Under the pieces are notes generated by a model that saw only the letters and a list, made by a program, of their open reading frames with translations, ran no database searches and was not told the DNA's origin. A DNA stretch of 64,000 nucleotides from Arthrobacter sp. 31Y (GTDB taxonomy: Bacteria; Actinomycetota; Actinomycetes; Actinomycetales; Micrococcaceae): the NCBI RefSeq assembly GCF_000526335.1, contig NZ_JAFW01000001.1:2604001-2668000 (forward strand), given 5' to 3'. How positions within the stretch are numbered: the first letter of the stretch is position 1; each line of letters starts with the position of its first letter. A program made the position numbers and the translations under genes. Positions 35,229 through 43,784 of this stretch are shown one piece after another.

Positions 35229-36161
35229 GTGACCACCAACTCCCTGACAACCTCCCAAGGCGCAGGACGCGCCGGGGACAAGGTTTTCTCCGGGGCCGCC
35301 ATGGCCGCAGGGTGCCTGATTCTCGCGGTCCTCTTCGGAGTCGCGCTGTTCCTTGTGGTGCAGGCAATTCCTGCCCTGACGGCCCCTGCCGAGGACATCC
35401 AGGGCGGCAACGGCTTCTTCGCCTACATCGCCCCGATCGTGGTGGGCACTCTGATTGCCGCCGTGATCGCCCTCGTCATCGCCACCCCCGTGGCGATCGG
35501 CGTGGCACTGTTCATCTCGCACTACGCTCCCCGCCGGCTCGCTGCCGGCCTGGGCTACGTGGTGGACCTGCTCGCAGCCATCCCCTCCGTTGTTTACGGC
35601 GCCTGGGGTGCGGCCTTCCTGGCCAAGGAAATCTCACCTGCCTACGACTGGTTGGCCACCTACCTCGGCTGGATCCCCATCTTCGAAGGACCGGCATCCG
35701 CCACCGGCAAGACCATCCTGACCGCCGGCATAGTCCTGTCCGTCATGGTCCTGCCCATCATCACCTCCCTGTCCCGCGAAATCTTCCTGCAGACCCCCAA
35801 GCTGCACGAGGAAGCAGCGCTCGCACTTGGAGCCACCCGTTGGGAAATGATCAAAATGGCGGTGCTGCCCTTCGGCCGCCCCGGCATTATCAGCGCCATC
35901 ATGCTGGGCCTCGGCCGGGCACTCGGCGAGACCATGGCCGTTGCCCTGGTGCTCTCCTCCGGTGTCCTCACCGCGAGCCTCATCCAGTCCGGCAACCAGA
36001 CCATCGCGGCTGAAATTGCCTTGAACTTCCCCGAAGCCAGCGGCATCAAGGTCAACACGTTGATCGCCGCAGGCCTGGTGCTGTTCGTCATCACCCTGGG
36101 CGTGAACATGATCGCCCGCTGGATCATCACCCGGCACAAAGAATTCTCGGGAGCCAACTAA
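35229..36161 (+). CDS. pstC: Phosphate ABC transporter permease PstC
   Basis: 310 residues from a GTG with GAAGGAA upstream. Six membrane helices; the EAA-type cytoplasmic loop LPIITSLSREIFLQTPKLHEEAALALGATRWEMIKMAVLP is the contact site for PstB. LGRALGETMAVALVLS follows. Directly abuts pstA with no spacing. Length is usual for the family. Confidence 0.94.
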   Translation: MTTNSLTTSQGAGRAGDKVFSGAAMAAGCLILAVLFGVALFLVVQAIPALTAPAEDIQGGNGFFAYIAPIVVGTLIAAVIALVIATPVAIGVALFISHYAPRRLAAGLGYVVDLLAAIPSVVYGAWGAAFLAKEISPAYDWLATYLGWIPIFEGPASATGKTILTAGIVLSVMVLPIITSLSREIFLQTPKLHEEAALALGATRWEMIKMAVLPFGRPGIISAIMLGLGRALGETMAVALVLSSGVLTASLIQSGNQTIAAEIALNFPEASGIKVNTLIAAGLVLFVITLGVNMIARWIITRHKEFSGAN

Positions 36162-37265
36162 ATGACCGCCACAGTAGTACGCAAGCGCTCAGCGCTCACC
36201 AAGGGCCAGCTGCCCAAGTTCGCGCCCTACATTGTCCTGGCCGTCGCGCTCATTGTGGGCGCGGCCATCATGGCGCTCATCGGCTTCAACGCCTTCGGCT
36301 GGGGCATCGTCTCCGCCATCCTGTTCGCCGTGGGCCTGGTTTCCTGGAGCGGCGCTGTTGAAGGTGCGCGGAAAGCCAAGGACAAGCTCGCCACCTGCCT
36401 GGTTGTGGGCTCGTTCCTGATTGCGCTCCTGCCCCTGATCTCGGTGATCTTTACCGTGCTGGTCAACGGCATCCCCGGCCTCATCACTCCCGGCTTCCTG
36501 GGCACCTCCATGAACGGGGTCACCGGCGCGTTCGACAACAAGGCAGTGGAGGAAGGCGCCCCGGTCCTCGGCGGCATCTACCACGCACTTCTGGGCACCA
36601 TCCAGATCACGCTCCTCGCCACGGTCATCTCCGTACCCGTGGGCCTCCTCACCTCCATTTACCTGGTGGAATACGGCAACGACCGTCCGCTGGCCCGCGC
36701 CATCACGTTCTTCGTGGATGTCATGACCGGCATCCCGTCGATCGTGGCCGGCCTCTTCGCGGCAGCGTTCTTCTTCGCCATCGTCGGCCCCGGCACCAAG
36801 ACCGGTGCGGTAGCCGCCGTCGCGCTTTCAGTCCTGATGATCCCTGTTGTGGTCCGCTCCAGCGAGGAAATGCTCAAGATCGTCCCCAACGAGCTTCGCG
36901 AGGCTTCATACGCGCTGGGCGTCCGTAAGTGGCGCACCATCACCAAGGTGGTCATTCCGACGGCGATCTCCGGCATCGCGTCCGGCGTCACCTTGGCGAT
37001 CGCCCGGGTTATCGGCGAAACCGCGCCGATCCTGGTGACCGCAGGCTTCGCCACCACCATCAACAACAACGTCTTCGGCGGCTGGATGGCCTCGCTGCCC
37101 ACGTTCATTTACACGCAGATCCTCAACCCGACGTCGCCGTCCAACCCTGAGCCCTCGGATCAGCGTGCTTGGGGCGCGGCGTTGGTGCTGATCATCCTGG
37201 TGATGCTCCTGAACCTCGGAGCCCGCCTCATAGCCCGTCTGTTCGCGCCCAAAACGGGACGCTAG
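36162..37265 (+). CDS. pstA: Phosphate ABC transporter permease PstA
   Basis: 367 residues, starting at the base after the pstC stop. Basic N-terminal tail, then extra helices before the six-helix permease core ([27 protein letters not shown] stretch, [21 protein letters not shown]). The EAA loop is [52 protein letters not shown] near the end. The N-terminal extension of about 80 residues with hydrophobic segments is common in actinobacterial PstA. Confidence 0.94.
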   Translation: MTATVVRKRSALTKGQLPKFAPYIVLAVALIVGAAIMALIGFNAFGWGIVSAILFAVGLVSWSGAVEGARKAKDKLATCLVVGSFLIALLPLISVIFTVLVNGIPGLITPGFLGTSMNGVTGAFDNKAVEEGAPVLGGIYHALLGTIQITLLATVISVPVGLLTSIYLVEYGNDRPLARAITFFVDVMTGIPSIVAGLFAAAFFFAIVGPGTKTGAVAAVALSVLMIPVVVRSSEEMLKIVPNELREASYALGVRKWRTITKVVIPTAISGIASGVTLAIARVIGETAPILVTAGFATTINNNVFGGWMASLPTFIYTQILNPTSPSNPEPSDQRAWGAALVLIILVMLLNLGARLIARLFAPKTGR

Positions 37266-37336
37266 CCGGGCCGGCCGCGCGGTTATCCGCAGCGGCACCT
37301 TCAAACTTCCACACCCCCAAGGAACAAAGGAACATC

Positions 37337-38116
37337 ATGTCCAAGCGCATCGACGTCAAAGACCTGAATGTCTACTACGGCAACTTCCTGGCCGTCGAGG
37401 ACGTCAACATCAACATCCAGGCCAAGTCCGTGACGGCTTTCATCGGCCCGTCCGGCTGCGGCAAGTCCACCTTCCTCCGCACGCTGAACCGCATGCACGA
37501 GGTCCTTCCCGGCGCGCGCGTCGAGGGAGAGGTCCTCTTGGACGGCGACAACCTCTACGGCCCCGGCGTGGACCCCGTGACCGTCCGCACCCAGGTGGGC
37601 ATGGTCTTCCAGCGCCCCAACCCGTTCCCCACCATGTCCATCCGTGACAACGTGCTGGCCGGCGTGAAGCTGAACAACAAGAAGATCTCCAAGGGTGCAG
37701 CCGATGCCCTGGTGGAGAAGTCCCTGGTGGGCGCCAACCTCTGGAACGAGGTCAAGGACCGCCTGGACAAGCCCGGCTCCGGCCTTTCCGGTGGCCAGCA
37801 GCAGCGCCTCTGCATCGCCCGCGCCATTGCCGTTGAGCCCCAGGTGATCCTCATGGACGAGCCCTGCTCCGCCCTGGACCCCATCTCCACGCTGGCCGTT
37901 GAGGACCTCATCAACGAGCTCAAGGACCAGTACACCGTGGTGATCGTGACCCACAACATGCAGCAGGCCGCCCGTGTGTCCGACAAGACCGCGTTCTTCA
38001 ACATTGCAGGCACGGGCAAGCCCGGCAAGCTGATCGAGTTCGCTGACACCACCAGCATCTTCAACAACCCTGGCCAGAAAGCCACGGAAGACTACGTCTC
38101 CGGCCGCTTCGGATAA
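37337..38116 (+). CDS. pstB: Phosphate ABC transporter ATPase PstB
   Basis: 259 residues after a GGAACAAAGG-type ribosome site. Walker [11 protein letters not shown]-loop [10 protein letters not shown], signature [16 protein letters not shown], Walker [14 protein letters not shown], and the H-loop [14 protein letters not shown]. Energises uptake through PstCA. No phoU gene follows; the operon ends at a strong terminator. Confidence 0.97.
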   Translation: MSKRIDVKDLNVYYGNFLAVEDVNINIQAKSVTAFIGPSGCGKSTFLRTLNRMHEVLPGARVEGEVLLDGDNLYGPGVDPVTVRTQVGMVFQRPNPFPTMSIRDNVLAGVKLNNKKISKGAADALVEKSLVGANLWNEVKDRLDKPGSGLSGGQQQRLCIARAIAVEPQVILMDEPCSALDPISTLAVEDLINELKDQYTVVIVTHNMQQAARVSDKTAFFNIAGTGKPGKLIEFADTTSIFNNPGQKATEDYVSGRFG

Positions 38117-38160
38117 AGGGTTCTGCAGGTTCCGGCTTCTATGGGGGGAGTCGGCACAGA

Positions 38161-38206
38161 ACGACGGCGGCCGTCGCCTTGGGGGTACGGCCGCCGTCGT
38201 TTTTTC
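38161..38206 (+). terminator. Intrinsic terminator of the pst operon
   Basis: ACGACGGCGGCCGT and its complement form a 14-bp stem with a 12-base loop followed by six T, 44 bp after pstB. Textbook rho-independent terminator. Confidence 0.92.
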
Positions 38207-38209
38207 TTA

Positions 38210-38275
38210 CCCAACTGAGTAACAGCAAACGTCGCAATGAGCGCTCATTGCGACGTTTGCTGTTCCTCAGTTGGG
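38210..38275. repeat. 66-bp near-perfect palindrome between pstB and the PiT gene
   Basis: Two 33-bp arms with no loop and one mismatch (38220 against 38265), centred on GAGC|GCTC. It lies right after the pst terminator and 14 bp from the stop of the convergent PiT gene. Its outer and central bases align with the palindrome at 59560-59634 (24 of 36 positions), while the variable part is changed on both arms, so it looks like a family of structured elements and may terminate transcription from both sides. Confidence 0.8.
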
Positions 38276-38289
38276 CGAGGGCGGGAGGG

Positions 38290-39306
38290 TTACAAGTCCG
38301 CGAGGGGCGAGAACGCCAGCTCCAGGACGAAGGCCGCCGCGGCTGTGATCAACGGCGTGGCCACCCAGAACAACAGGATTCTCCGAACCAGGCGCCTGTT
38401 GACGGTGTTGAACCGCTGGTTCACGCCTGAACCCAGCACGGACGCGGTCAGCGTGTGGGTAGTGGAGAGCGGCAGGTGAAAACCGATGGCGCCGACGAAG
38501 AGCATTACGGACGTCAAGGTTTGTGCCACGAAACCGCGCAGCGGATCCACACGGATAAGTTTGTGGCCAAGGGTGTGGGAGATGCGCCAGCCGCCGAACA
38601 GGGTGCCGGCGGTGAGCATGATAGCCGTGAGCAGCAGGATCCAGAGCGGCACGTCGCTGCCGCCGGACAATCCGGCCGCAATCATGGCCAACACCATGAC
38701 AGCGGCCGTGCGCTGACCATCCTGGAGTCCGTGGCCGAACGCCACAGCGGCGGTGGAGACGGCCTGTGCCCGTCGGAACCGCCGGTTCACCACGTTGGGC
38801 TGCGTGTAGCGCGCAGCCCACGTCACCGGCCAAACCAGCAGGTATGCGGCCACGAACGCGATGACGGGTGAAAGGACCAAAGGCAGTACCACTTGCGTGA
38901 GCAGGACGTTATCCATGCCGCCCACCGCGTTGCCGCCCACAAGGACGCTCGCGGCTCCGGCCCCAATCAGGCCTCCAACAAGGGAGTTGGTGGAGGACAA
39001 GGGAATGCCTCGCCACCACGCGTAAACGCCCCACAAGATGGATGCAGTGAGCGCCGAGGCCAACATGGTGAGGCCGCTGGTCCCGTTGGGCAGAGTGATC
39101 CAGGACTGCGTGAAAGCAAGGATGAAGGTGCCGCTGAGCATGGCGCCCACAAAGTTGAAGATGGCGGCGAGCAGCACGGCAATCGACGGTGTGAGGGCAC
39201 GGGTCCGGGTGGAGAGCGCGACGGCGTTGGAGACATCGCGGAAGCCGTTGAGGAACGCGAACCCCGAGGCCAAAGCAACGACGAGGACCAGGAAGGCGAT
39301 GGTCAC
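38290..39306 (-). CDS. Inorganic phosphate transporter, PiT family
   Basis: 338 residues, about ten membrane helices. The first repeat has GFAFLNGFRDVSNAVALSTRTRAL (PiT signature GxNDxxNA variant) and the second AVAFGHGLQDGQRTAAVMVLA; LPLSTTHTLTASVLGSG is the late PiT motif. It imports (metal-)phosphate with protons and low affinity. The DUF47 gene ends just upstream on the same strand, the classical pair. Confidence 0.92.
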   Translation of the reverse strand: MTIAFLVLVVALASGFAFLNGFRDVSNAVALSTRTRALTPSIAVLLAAIFNFVGAMLSGTFILAFTQSWITLPNGTSGLTMLASALTASILWGVYAWWRGIPLSSTNSLVGGLIGAGAASVLVGGNAVGGMDNVLLTQVVLPLVLSPVIAFVAAYLLVWPVTWAARYTQPNVVNRRFRRAQAVSTAAVAFGHGLQDGQRTAAVMVLAMIAAGLSGGSDVPLWILLLTAIMLTAGTLFGGWRISHTLGHKLIRVDPLRGFVAQTLTSVMLFVGAIGFHLPLSTTHTLTASVLGSGVNQRFNTVNRRLVRRILLFWVATPLITAAAAFVLELAFSPLADL

Positions 39307-39307
39307 G

Positions 39308-39925
39308 TCATGATTCCTTGACGATGATGCTGCCTACCTGGGTGGCGACCTTCCGCATGTCCTTGGTAACTTCCACCAACTGGTTGGCGATGTCCCGGTG
39401 CCGTGAGTACTGCGTGGACTTCATGTCCTTGAGCATCTCGGCCACCCAGATCCGGTGCGAGCGTTCTGCGCGCTTGGCCAGCCGAAGGATCTCGATCCAG
39501 TAGTCCTCGAGCTCGTCCAGATCCTCGAGCTTGCGCATGGCGTCCACGGTGAGCTCGGCTTGCCGGCTGATGATCTCCAGCTGGTCTGCAGCACGTTTGG
39601 GAAGGCGATCCAGTTTGTAGAGCGCCACGAGGTCTCCGGCGGCGTCGAGCTTCTCCATGGCCTCGTTGAGATGGCGGGAGAGGGTGTACATGTCCTCGCG
39701 GGGGAGCGGGTTCACGAAACTGGTCCGCATGTGCGTCAGCAGCGCAAAATGCAGGTCCAGGGACTTGGATTCGTGCTCGTGCAGCTCTTCGGCGAGGCGC
39801 TGGTGTTCACTGGCCGGCGCGCCGAGTATTTCGGAGAGCGTTCCAGTCGCGGCAACAATGACGCCGGCCATCTGCGCGAGCAGTACGAGCCCGGCAGGTT
39901 CCTGGGGAAAAAGGCGCAGCTTCAT
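39308..39925 (-). CDS. DUF47/PhoU-like partner of PiT
   Basis: 205 residues from the ATG at 39925; an upstream ATG at 39955 lacks support. Fully helical, starting MKLRLFPQEPAGLVLLAQMAGVIV, with PhoU-like repeats (HFALLTHMRTSFVNPLPREDMYTLSRHLNEAMEKLD). DUF47 proteins bind metal clusters and control PiT activity. One base separates its stop from the PiT start. Confidence 0.9.
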   Translation of the reverse strand: MKLRLFPQEPAGLVLLAQMAGVIVAATGTLSEILGAPASEHQRLAEELHEHESKSLDLHFALLTHMRTSFVNPLPREDMYTLSRHLNEAMEKLDAAGDLVALYKLDRLPKRAADQLEIISRQAELTVDAMRKLEDLDELEDYWIEILRLAKRAERSHRIWVAEMLKDMKSTQYSRHRDIANQLVEVTKDMRKVATQVGSIIVKES

Positions 39926-40120
39926 TTCGCTTCCGGGCCGGGGACGGATGGGCACGGGCAGTTTGACTTGACGGCGCCCGTTTCGGTCTCAACTTTACCG
40001 GCACGGCCGAGGCGTCTGGGAAGTCCACGCAGCGTTGCGGGCACTTCTCCCCATCGATGCAACTCCTGTAACCGTGCGACACTGTTTTAGCACCTAGTAA
40101 ATCCACTCAATGGGGGAACC

Positions 40121-40852
40121 ATGCGACTGAACCATGTCATGAAAATTTCCGGCATCGCTGCTGCCGGCCTGCTGGCCCTAACCGCCTGTGGCGGAGCAAC
40201 TGCCAGCTCGACGACGGGTGGTTCAGAACCGTCGTCGTCCTCCTCCGTGGCGGCCTCGCCGTCAGCCTCGGCGTCCCCGTTGGCTTCCACCTCGTCGGAG
40301 GGCGCCGGTACTTCGTCGGGCTCCTACAAGGTGGCTGCTTGGGCCCTGCCCATCTCCGAGGCAGGGGACAAGCTGGGCACCATCAAGGGCGACAGCTTCA
40401 GCGTGGACGTCTACCAAGTGGCCACCGACGTCGCGTCCAAGGACAGCATGTTCGTGGACAAGGAGACCAAGGAAAACCTGCTCAAAAAGGGCGACCCCGT
40501 GGTCTACCTGAACTACGTGGTGACCAATACTTCATCAGCCGAGATCCCCCTGAGCCACTCGCTGATTACTCCCAACGCAAAGTACACGGACTGGAAGTAC
40601 CTCGGCGGAATGCCCTCGGACTCCAGTAGCGATGGTTACAAGAAGCACGGACTTTCCAGCTCCGGCGTGAAGCTGAAGGAGAAGGACCCGTTCGTGCTGA
40701 AGCCGGGTGAGTCCTTCAATATCGCGGAGAACTTTGCCTACACGGCCGGTAAGGAAACCGAAATCAAGGTGACCATGACGCCGCAGGATGCCGCTGGCGA
40801 TCTGGATCACGACAAGAAGGAAACAGCCGAAACCACGGTCACACTGAAGTAA
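40121..40852 (+). CDS. Secreted lipoprotein, DUF4352-like outer domain
   Basis: 243 residues: signal peptide with lipobox LTAC (about residue 25), a 45-residue Ser/Ala/Pro linker, then a beta-rich domain (residues 70-240) with VVYLNYVVTNTSSAEIPLSHSLITPNAKY and a LKPGESFNIAENFAYTAGKETEIKVTMTP ending, the pattern of Ig-like, telokin-type lipoproteins. Function unknown. It starts with no close neighbour and ends at a hairpin terminator. Confidence 0.75.
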   Translation: MRLNHVMKISGIAAAGLLALTACGGATASSTTGGSEPSSSSSVAASPSASASPLASTSSEGAGTSSGSYKVAAWALPISEAGDKLGTIKGDSFSVDVYQVATDVASKDSMFVDKETKENLLKKGDPVVYLNYVVTNTSSAEIPLSHSLITPNAKYTDWKYLGGMPSDSSSDGYKKHGLSSSGVKLKEKDPFVLKPGESFNIAENFAYTAGKETEIKVTMTPQDAAGDLDHDKKETAETTVTLK

Positions 40853-40861
40853 TTTCTCACC

Positions 40862-40903
40862 ACGAAGGCCCGGACCGGCATCAATGCCAGTCCGGGCCTT
40901 CGT
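40862..40903 (+). terminator. Terminator after the lipoprotein gene
   Basis: ACGAAGGCCCGGACCGGCAT pairs with ATGCCAGTCCGGGCCTTCGT, 20 bp with one mismatch and a tiny loop, then TGTTT. It begins 9 bp past the stop. Confidence 0.82.
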
Positions 40904-41087
40904 TGTTTGGGCATAAAAATGGTGCCGAACCGGATACGCCTCTCGGCGGTAGGCCGCTCGAAGCGGCTATATGTTGAAGCCCGGGGGTTTCGCGGTTCGA
41001 CACCAGTTTTAGTTTTCACCGTCAGGCGGGCTAAGTCAACATTGACAGGCCGGGTCCGACGTGGGTACGTTTCGCCCTTTTCGCCGG

Positions 41088-41747
41088 CTAGTCCAGCTCT
41101 CCCAGGCGCCACGCGTTGGCCGCGTGTTCAAGGTCTTCTGCGGTCTTCACAAGTTGGTGTGAATTGCGCGTGAGCTTGCTGGCGTGGCCTTCGTTGCTGT
41201 GCTCCGCGCCGTCGGCAAGGGTGGCCTGGCCGAGCGCCACCACGCGGCAGAAAGCGGCGGAACGTTCCAGCGCGACGTCGAACTCGCCGTCGAAAGCGCC
41301 GGACAGAATGGCGTCAGCCATGGTCTTCATTTCGTCTGCCCCCGGCGGCTCGGCAGCACCTGCCACCACGTTGGCAACCTGCGCGGTGTCGCGGCCTGCC
41401 CTGAAGTAGACGGAGATCCGCTCGGGATTCTGGATGGTGGCGGCACGGAGGGCGTAGAGCCTCCAGAGTGCGCCTGGCAGGGAGCGTGCAGGACTTTCGG
41501 CCCACATCTCCGCGATGGCTTCGAGGCCCTGTTCATCAGCCAGTTTCACCAGGCGGCTGGTGACCGTGGGGTCATCGCTGTCGCGGCCGCGTCTGACCAG
41601 GGCCTGGGCCGCGAGGTGGGCTGCCTCCGAGACCCGTGCGGGGTCGGCGCCACCTGCGAACGGTTCGAAATCGATGGGCGCGAAGGGCTTGGGCTTGTGG
41701 TGCCTGTTTGCTCCGCCGTACGCACGTGATCCTGGCTGTTCGCTCAT
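41088..41747 (-). CDS. Conserved actinobacterial protein of unknown function
   Basis: 219 residues, soluble, mostly helical; features include DFEPFAGGADPARVSEAAHLAAQALVRRG, WAESPARSLPGALWRLYALRA and a long run of helices to the end (ALERSAAFCRVVALGQATLADG). Related proteins are widespread in Micrococcales and are sometimes mislabelled as RNA polymerase beta subunit; I see no RNA polymerase motif. Transcribed away from the tRNA-Lys gene. Confidence 0.7.
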   Translation of the reverse strand: MSEQPGSRAYGGANRHHKPKPFAPIDFEPFAGGADPARVSEAAHLAAQALVRRGRDSDDPTVTSRLVKLADEQGLEAIAEMWAESPARSLPGALWRLYALRAATIQNPERISVYFRAGRDTAQVANVVAGAAEPPGADEMKTMADAILSGAFDGEFDVALERSAAFCRVVALGQATLADGAEHSNEGHASKLTRNSHQLVKTAEDLEHAANAWRLGELD

Positions 41748-41986
41748 GAGTTCACCGTACTCCTGTGCTCTGGTGGGGTCGAGTAACGCTTGCCGGGGCT
41801 GCTTTGTTGTTTGCTGCGTTGCTTCCTGACCCTCTTTGCCGCCGCACTTGGCCCGACACGCCGTAGCTGCCGCGCGTCGCCGTCGTGTTTCTCCTCAAAG
41901 AAGGTCACGACGGCGCACGTCACCTTCAGTTCCTCGCAGGCCTAGACCTTGGGGTACAGTATTCATGGCTGTTTCAACAGCTGGAG

Positions 41987-42059
41987 GGGCCTTTAGCTCA
42001 GTTGGTAGAGCATCGGACTTTTAATCCGTGGGTCGTGGGTTCGATCCCCACAGGGCCCA
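41987..42059 (+). tRNA. tRNA-Lys (anticodon TTT)
   Basis: Cloverleaf of 73 bases: acceptor GGGCCTT/AGGGCCC, D arm GCTC...GAGC, anticodon loop CTTTTAA giving anticodon TTT, T arm GTGGG-TTCGATC-CCCAC. The terminal anticodon-stem pair (T-T) is the one mismatch. CCA is not encoded. A terminator follows. Its 3' end is partly duplicated at 43860, see the repeat entries. Confidence 0.95.
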
Positions 42060-42064
42060 CCCTC
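42038..42064 (+). repeat. Left copy of tRNA-3'-end direct repeat (candidate attachment site)
   Basis: The last 22 bases of tRNA-Lys plus 5 following bases (GGTTCGATCCCCACAGGG...CCCACCCTC) recur at 43860-43886 with 3 substitutions. Integration at tRNA 3' ends leaves such repeats. Confidence 0.5.
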
Positions 42065-42068
42065 CCAG

Positions 42069-42104
42069 ACAGGCCGGAGACGTTGAGTCTCCGGCCTGTT
42101 TTTG
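42069..42104 (+). terminator. Terminator of tRNA-Lys
   Basis: ACAGGCCGGAGAC and GTCTCCGGCCTGT make a 13-bp stem with a 5-base loop followed by five T, beginning 10 bases after the tRNA. Confidence 0.9.
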
Positions 42105-42407
42105 TCTCCGGGCGGCCAATCCAACGGAAACCCAGCTATTTCAAATCAGTAAGTCGCTTTGTGAGAGTCTCGCAAACAATTGAGCGCCGGGCGGCCCCCA
42201 CAGCTTCAGCGGTCAACAGGATCACGTCCTCGCGCTTCAGCACTGATGACCAAGCCCTCCGGACAGCACGCGGGCAGGCAAAGAAATAGATGAAAAATTC
42301 TCCAGGTGAAATCGATCTTCCTTATTGTTGGCGCCGTTTCCAGACTGTACGGTTAGCACCGTAGTAAGCATTCTTACGAGCTCGCATCACATTCTGGGGA
42401 GTGACAC
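42105..42407. other. Non-coding stretch between tRNA-Lys and the secreted repeat protein
   Basis: About 300 bases of lower GC without a credible gene on either strand. It holds the promoter region of the secreted protein; a short dyad (CTACGG..., around 42345) is the only structure I see. No integrase remnant could be read in any frame. Confidence 0.5.
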
Positions 42408-43670
42408 GTGAAACGTTTGCATTTTGCTTTAGTGGGGGCACTAACACTTGGGCTTGTAGGGTCGGTTACACCGGCCTTTGCCGCCACCACACCAGCGCAG
42501 GTTGCCACCGGATTCTCCGGCACCGCATATGGTTCATACATTTTTAACACCGATAAAACGCTGACCTCTGGCCCGACGGCGAATTCAGCAATCAGCTGCA
42601 CGGGTGCCACAGGAAAGACCTCTACAAACACGGCAGCGGCATTGACCGTTCCGGCGGTTGGAAACGTTGGCGCGGCAACAACGAGTGTCAAAACGTTGTT
42701 GACCGCGACGGGCAAGCGGATCGAAAGTAAGTCAACGATCGATGGCACCAAGCTCTTGGGTGGTTTGGTCACTGCAGGCGTCATAACTTCCGAAAGCTCT
42801 GCGGACAAGGGCACCACCGGTGCCTTTTCCGGCACGAATAAAACGACCATTGCTGATTTAAAGGTCTTGGGAGTCACTGTGGGCGCCAACCCTGGCGCAA
42901 ATACGGTGCTCGATCTCTCTGTACCTTTGGTCGGTTCGGTCGGCAAAATCACGCTTAATGGACAGGAGAAGCGCCTCGTTAACGGCGGGTACCAAGTTTC
43001 GACCACGGCACTTAGAGTCGAAGTGCTTAAGGCCGGGCTGGCGGGAATCCCAGTTGGAACGGATATCCGGCTCGGCGTCAGCACGGCAAACCACACCCCC
43101 GCACAATCGGGCTACTTTGCCGGTGGCGGGTTCAGCACTAAGGCAATCCTCGCCAACGGCCTACTCAACTCGGGGCCAACAGCGCTTGCCTACGTAAGGT
43201 GTGGCGGCGGAACCACCTCCGCTAACGTGGCGGGAGTGAACATTCCTGGTCTCGCCACTGCCGGCGCGGCCTCGACGACGACTAACGGGGTCCTGACCCC
43301 GCAACCGAAGAGTACCGTGACGAACACCATTGCAGGGCTGAACGTACTCAACGGACTGATTCAGGCCGACGCCATTAAGGCTGAGACAAGCGCAACCCTG
43401 GCTGCTGGCGCCACTACAGCCACAGTCACGGACACGTCCACTTTCACCAACCTCAGGATCAAAGGGCTTCCGGCCATCAACGCCAATGTCGCCCCGAATA
43501 CTGTGGTGCAGGTGGCAGGCCTAGGCCAGGTGACTCTGCACAAGGTAAGTAAATCGTCGACAGCCATCATTGTCACGATGATTGATGTGGTGATCAGTCA
43601 GCCCATCGGCGCGCTGCCCACAGGATCAAGAATCCAGATCGGTTACTCCAACTCAGGAGTAGGGCTTTAA
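42408..43670 (+). CDS. Secreted two-repeat protein (choice-of-anchor P-like)
   Basis: 420 residues with a clear signal peptide (cut near AFAATTPA, residue 25). The mature protein has two homologous halves, about 30-225 (ATGFSGTAYGSYIFN... IPVGTDIRLGVS) and 230-420 (FAGGGFSTKAILANGLLNSGPTALAYVRCGG... LPTGSRIQIGYS). The layout matches proteins labelled choice-of-anchor P family, but no LPXTG, lipobox or C-terminal helix is present, so it appears to be released. Lower GC and different codon use than neighbours and the bracketing repeat suggest transfer. Start at GTG 42408. Confidence 0.75.
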   Translation: MKRLHFALVGALTLGLVGSVTPAFAATTPAQVATGFSGTAYGSYIFNTDKTLTSGPTANSAISCTGATGKTSTNTAAALTVPAVGNVGAATTSVKTLLTATGKRIESKSTIDGTKLLGGLVTAGVITSESSADKGTTGAFSGTNKTTIADLKVLGVTVGANPGANTVLDLSVPLVGSVGKITLNGQEKRLVNGGYQVSTTALRVEVLKAGLAGIPVGTDIRLGVSTANHTPAQSGYFAGGGFSTKAILANGLLNSGPTALAYVRCGGGTTSANVAGVNIPGLATAGAASTTTNGVLTPQPKSTVTNTIAGLNVLNGLIQADAIKAETSATLAAGATTATVTDTSTFTNLRIKGLPAINANVAPNTVVQVAGLGQVTLHKVSKSSTAIIVTMIDVVISQPIGALPTGSRIQIGYSNSGVGL

Positions 43671-43714
43671 AGACCGCTTGAAGCCCGGATTTGTTCCACG
43701 AAAGAACAAGTAAT

Positions 43715-43754
43715 AGAACGGTCCGCCGCCACTATCTGGGCGGCGGACCGTTCT
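43715..43754. terminator. Hairpin after the secreted repeat protein
   Basis: A perfect 16-bp stem (AGAACGGTCCGCCGCC and complement) with an 8-base loop, 44 bp after the stop. It would end the transcript; it also precedes the end of the convergent methyltransferase. Confidence 0.8.
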
Positions 43755-43784
43755 AGGTCCTGCCCCATGAACTGATGAGGCGGA

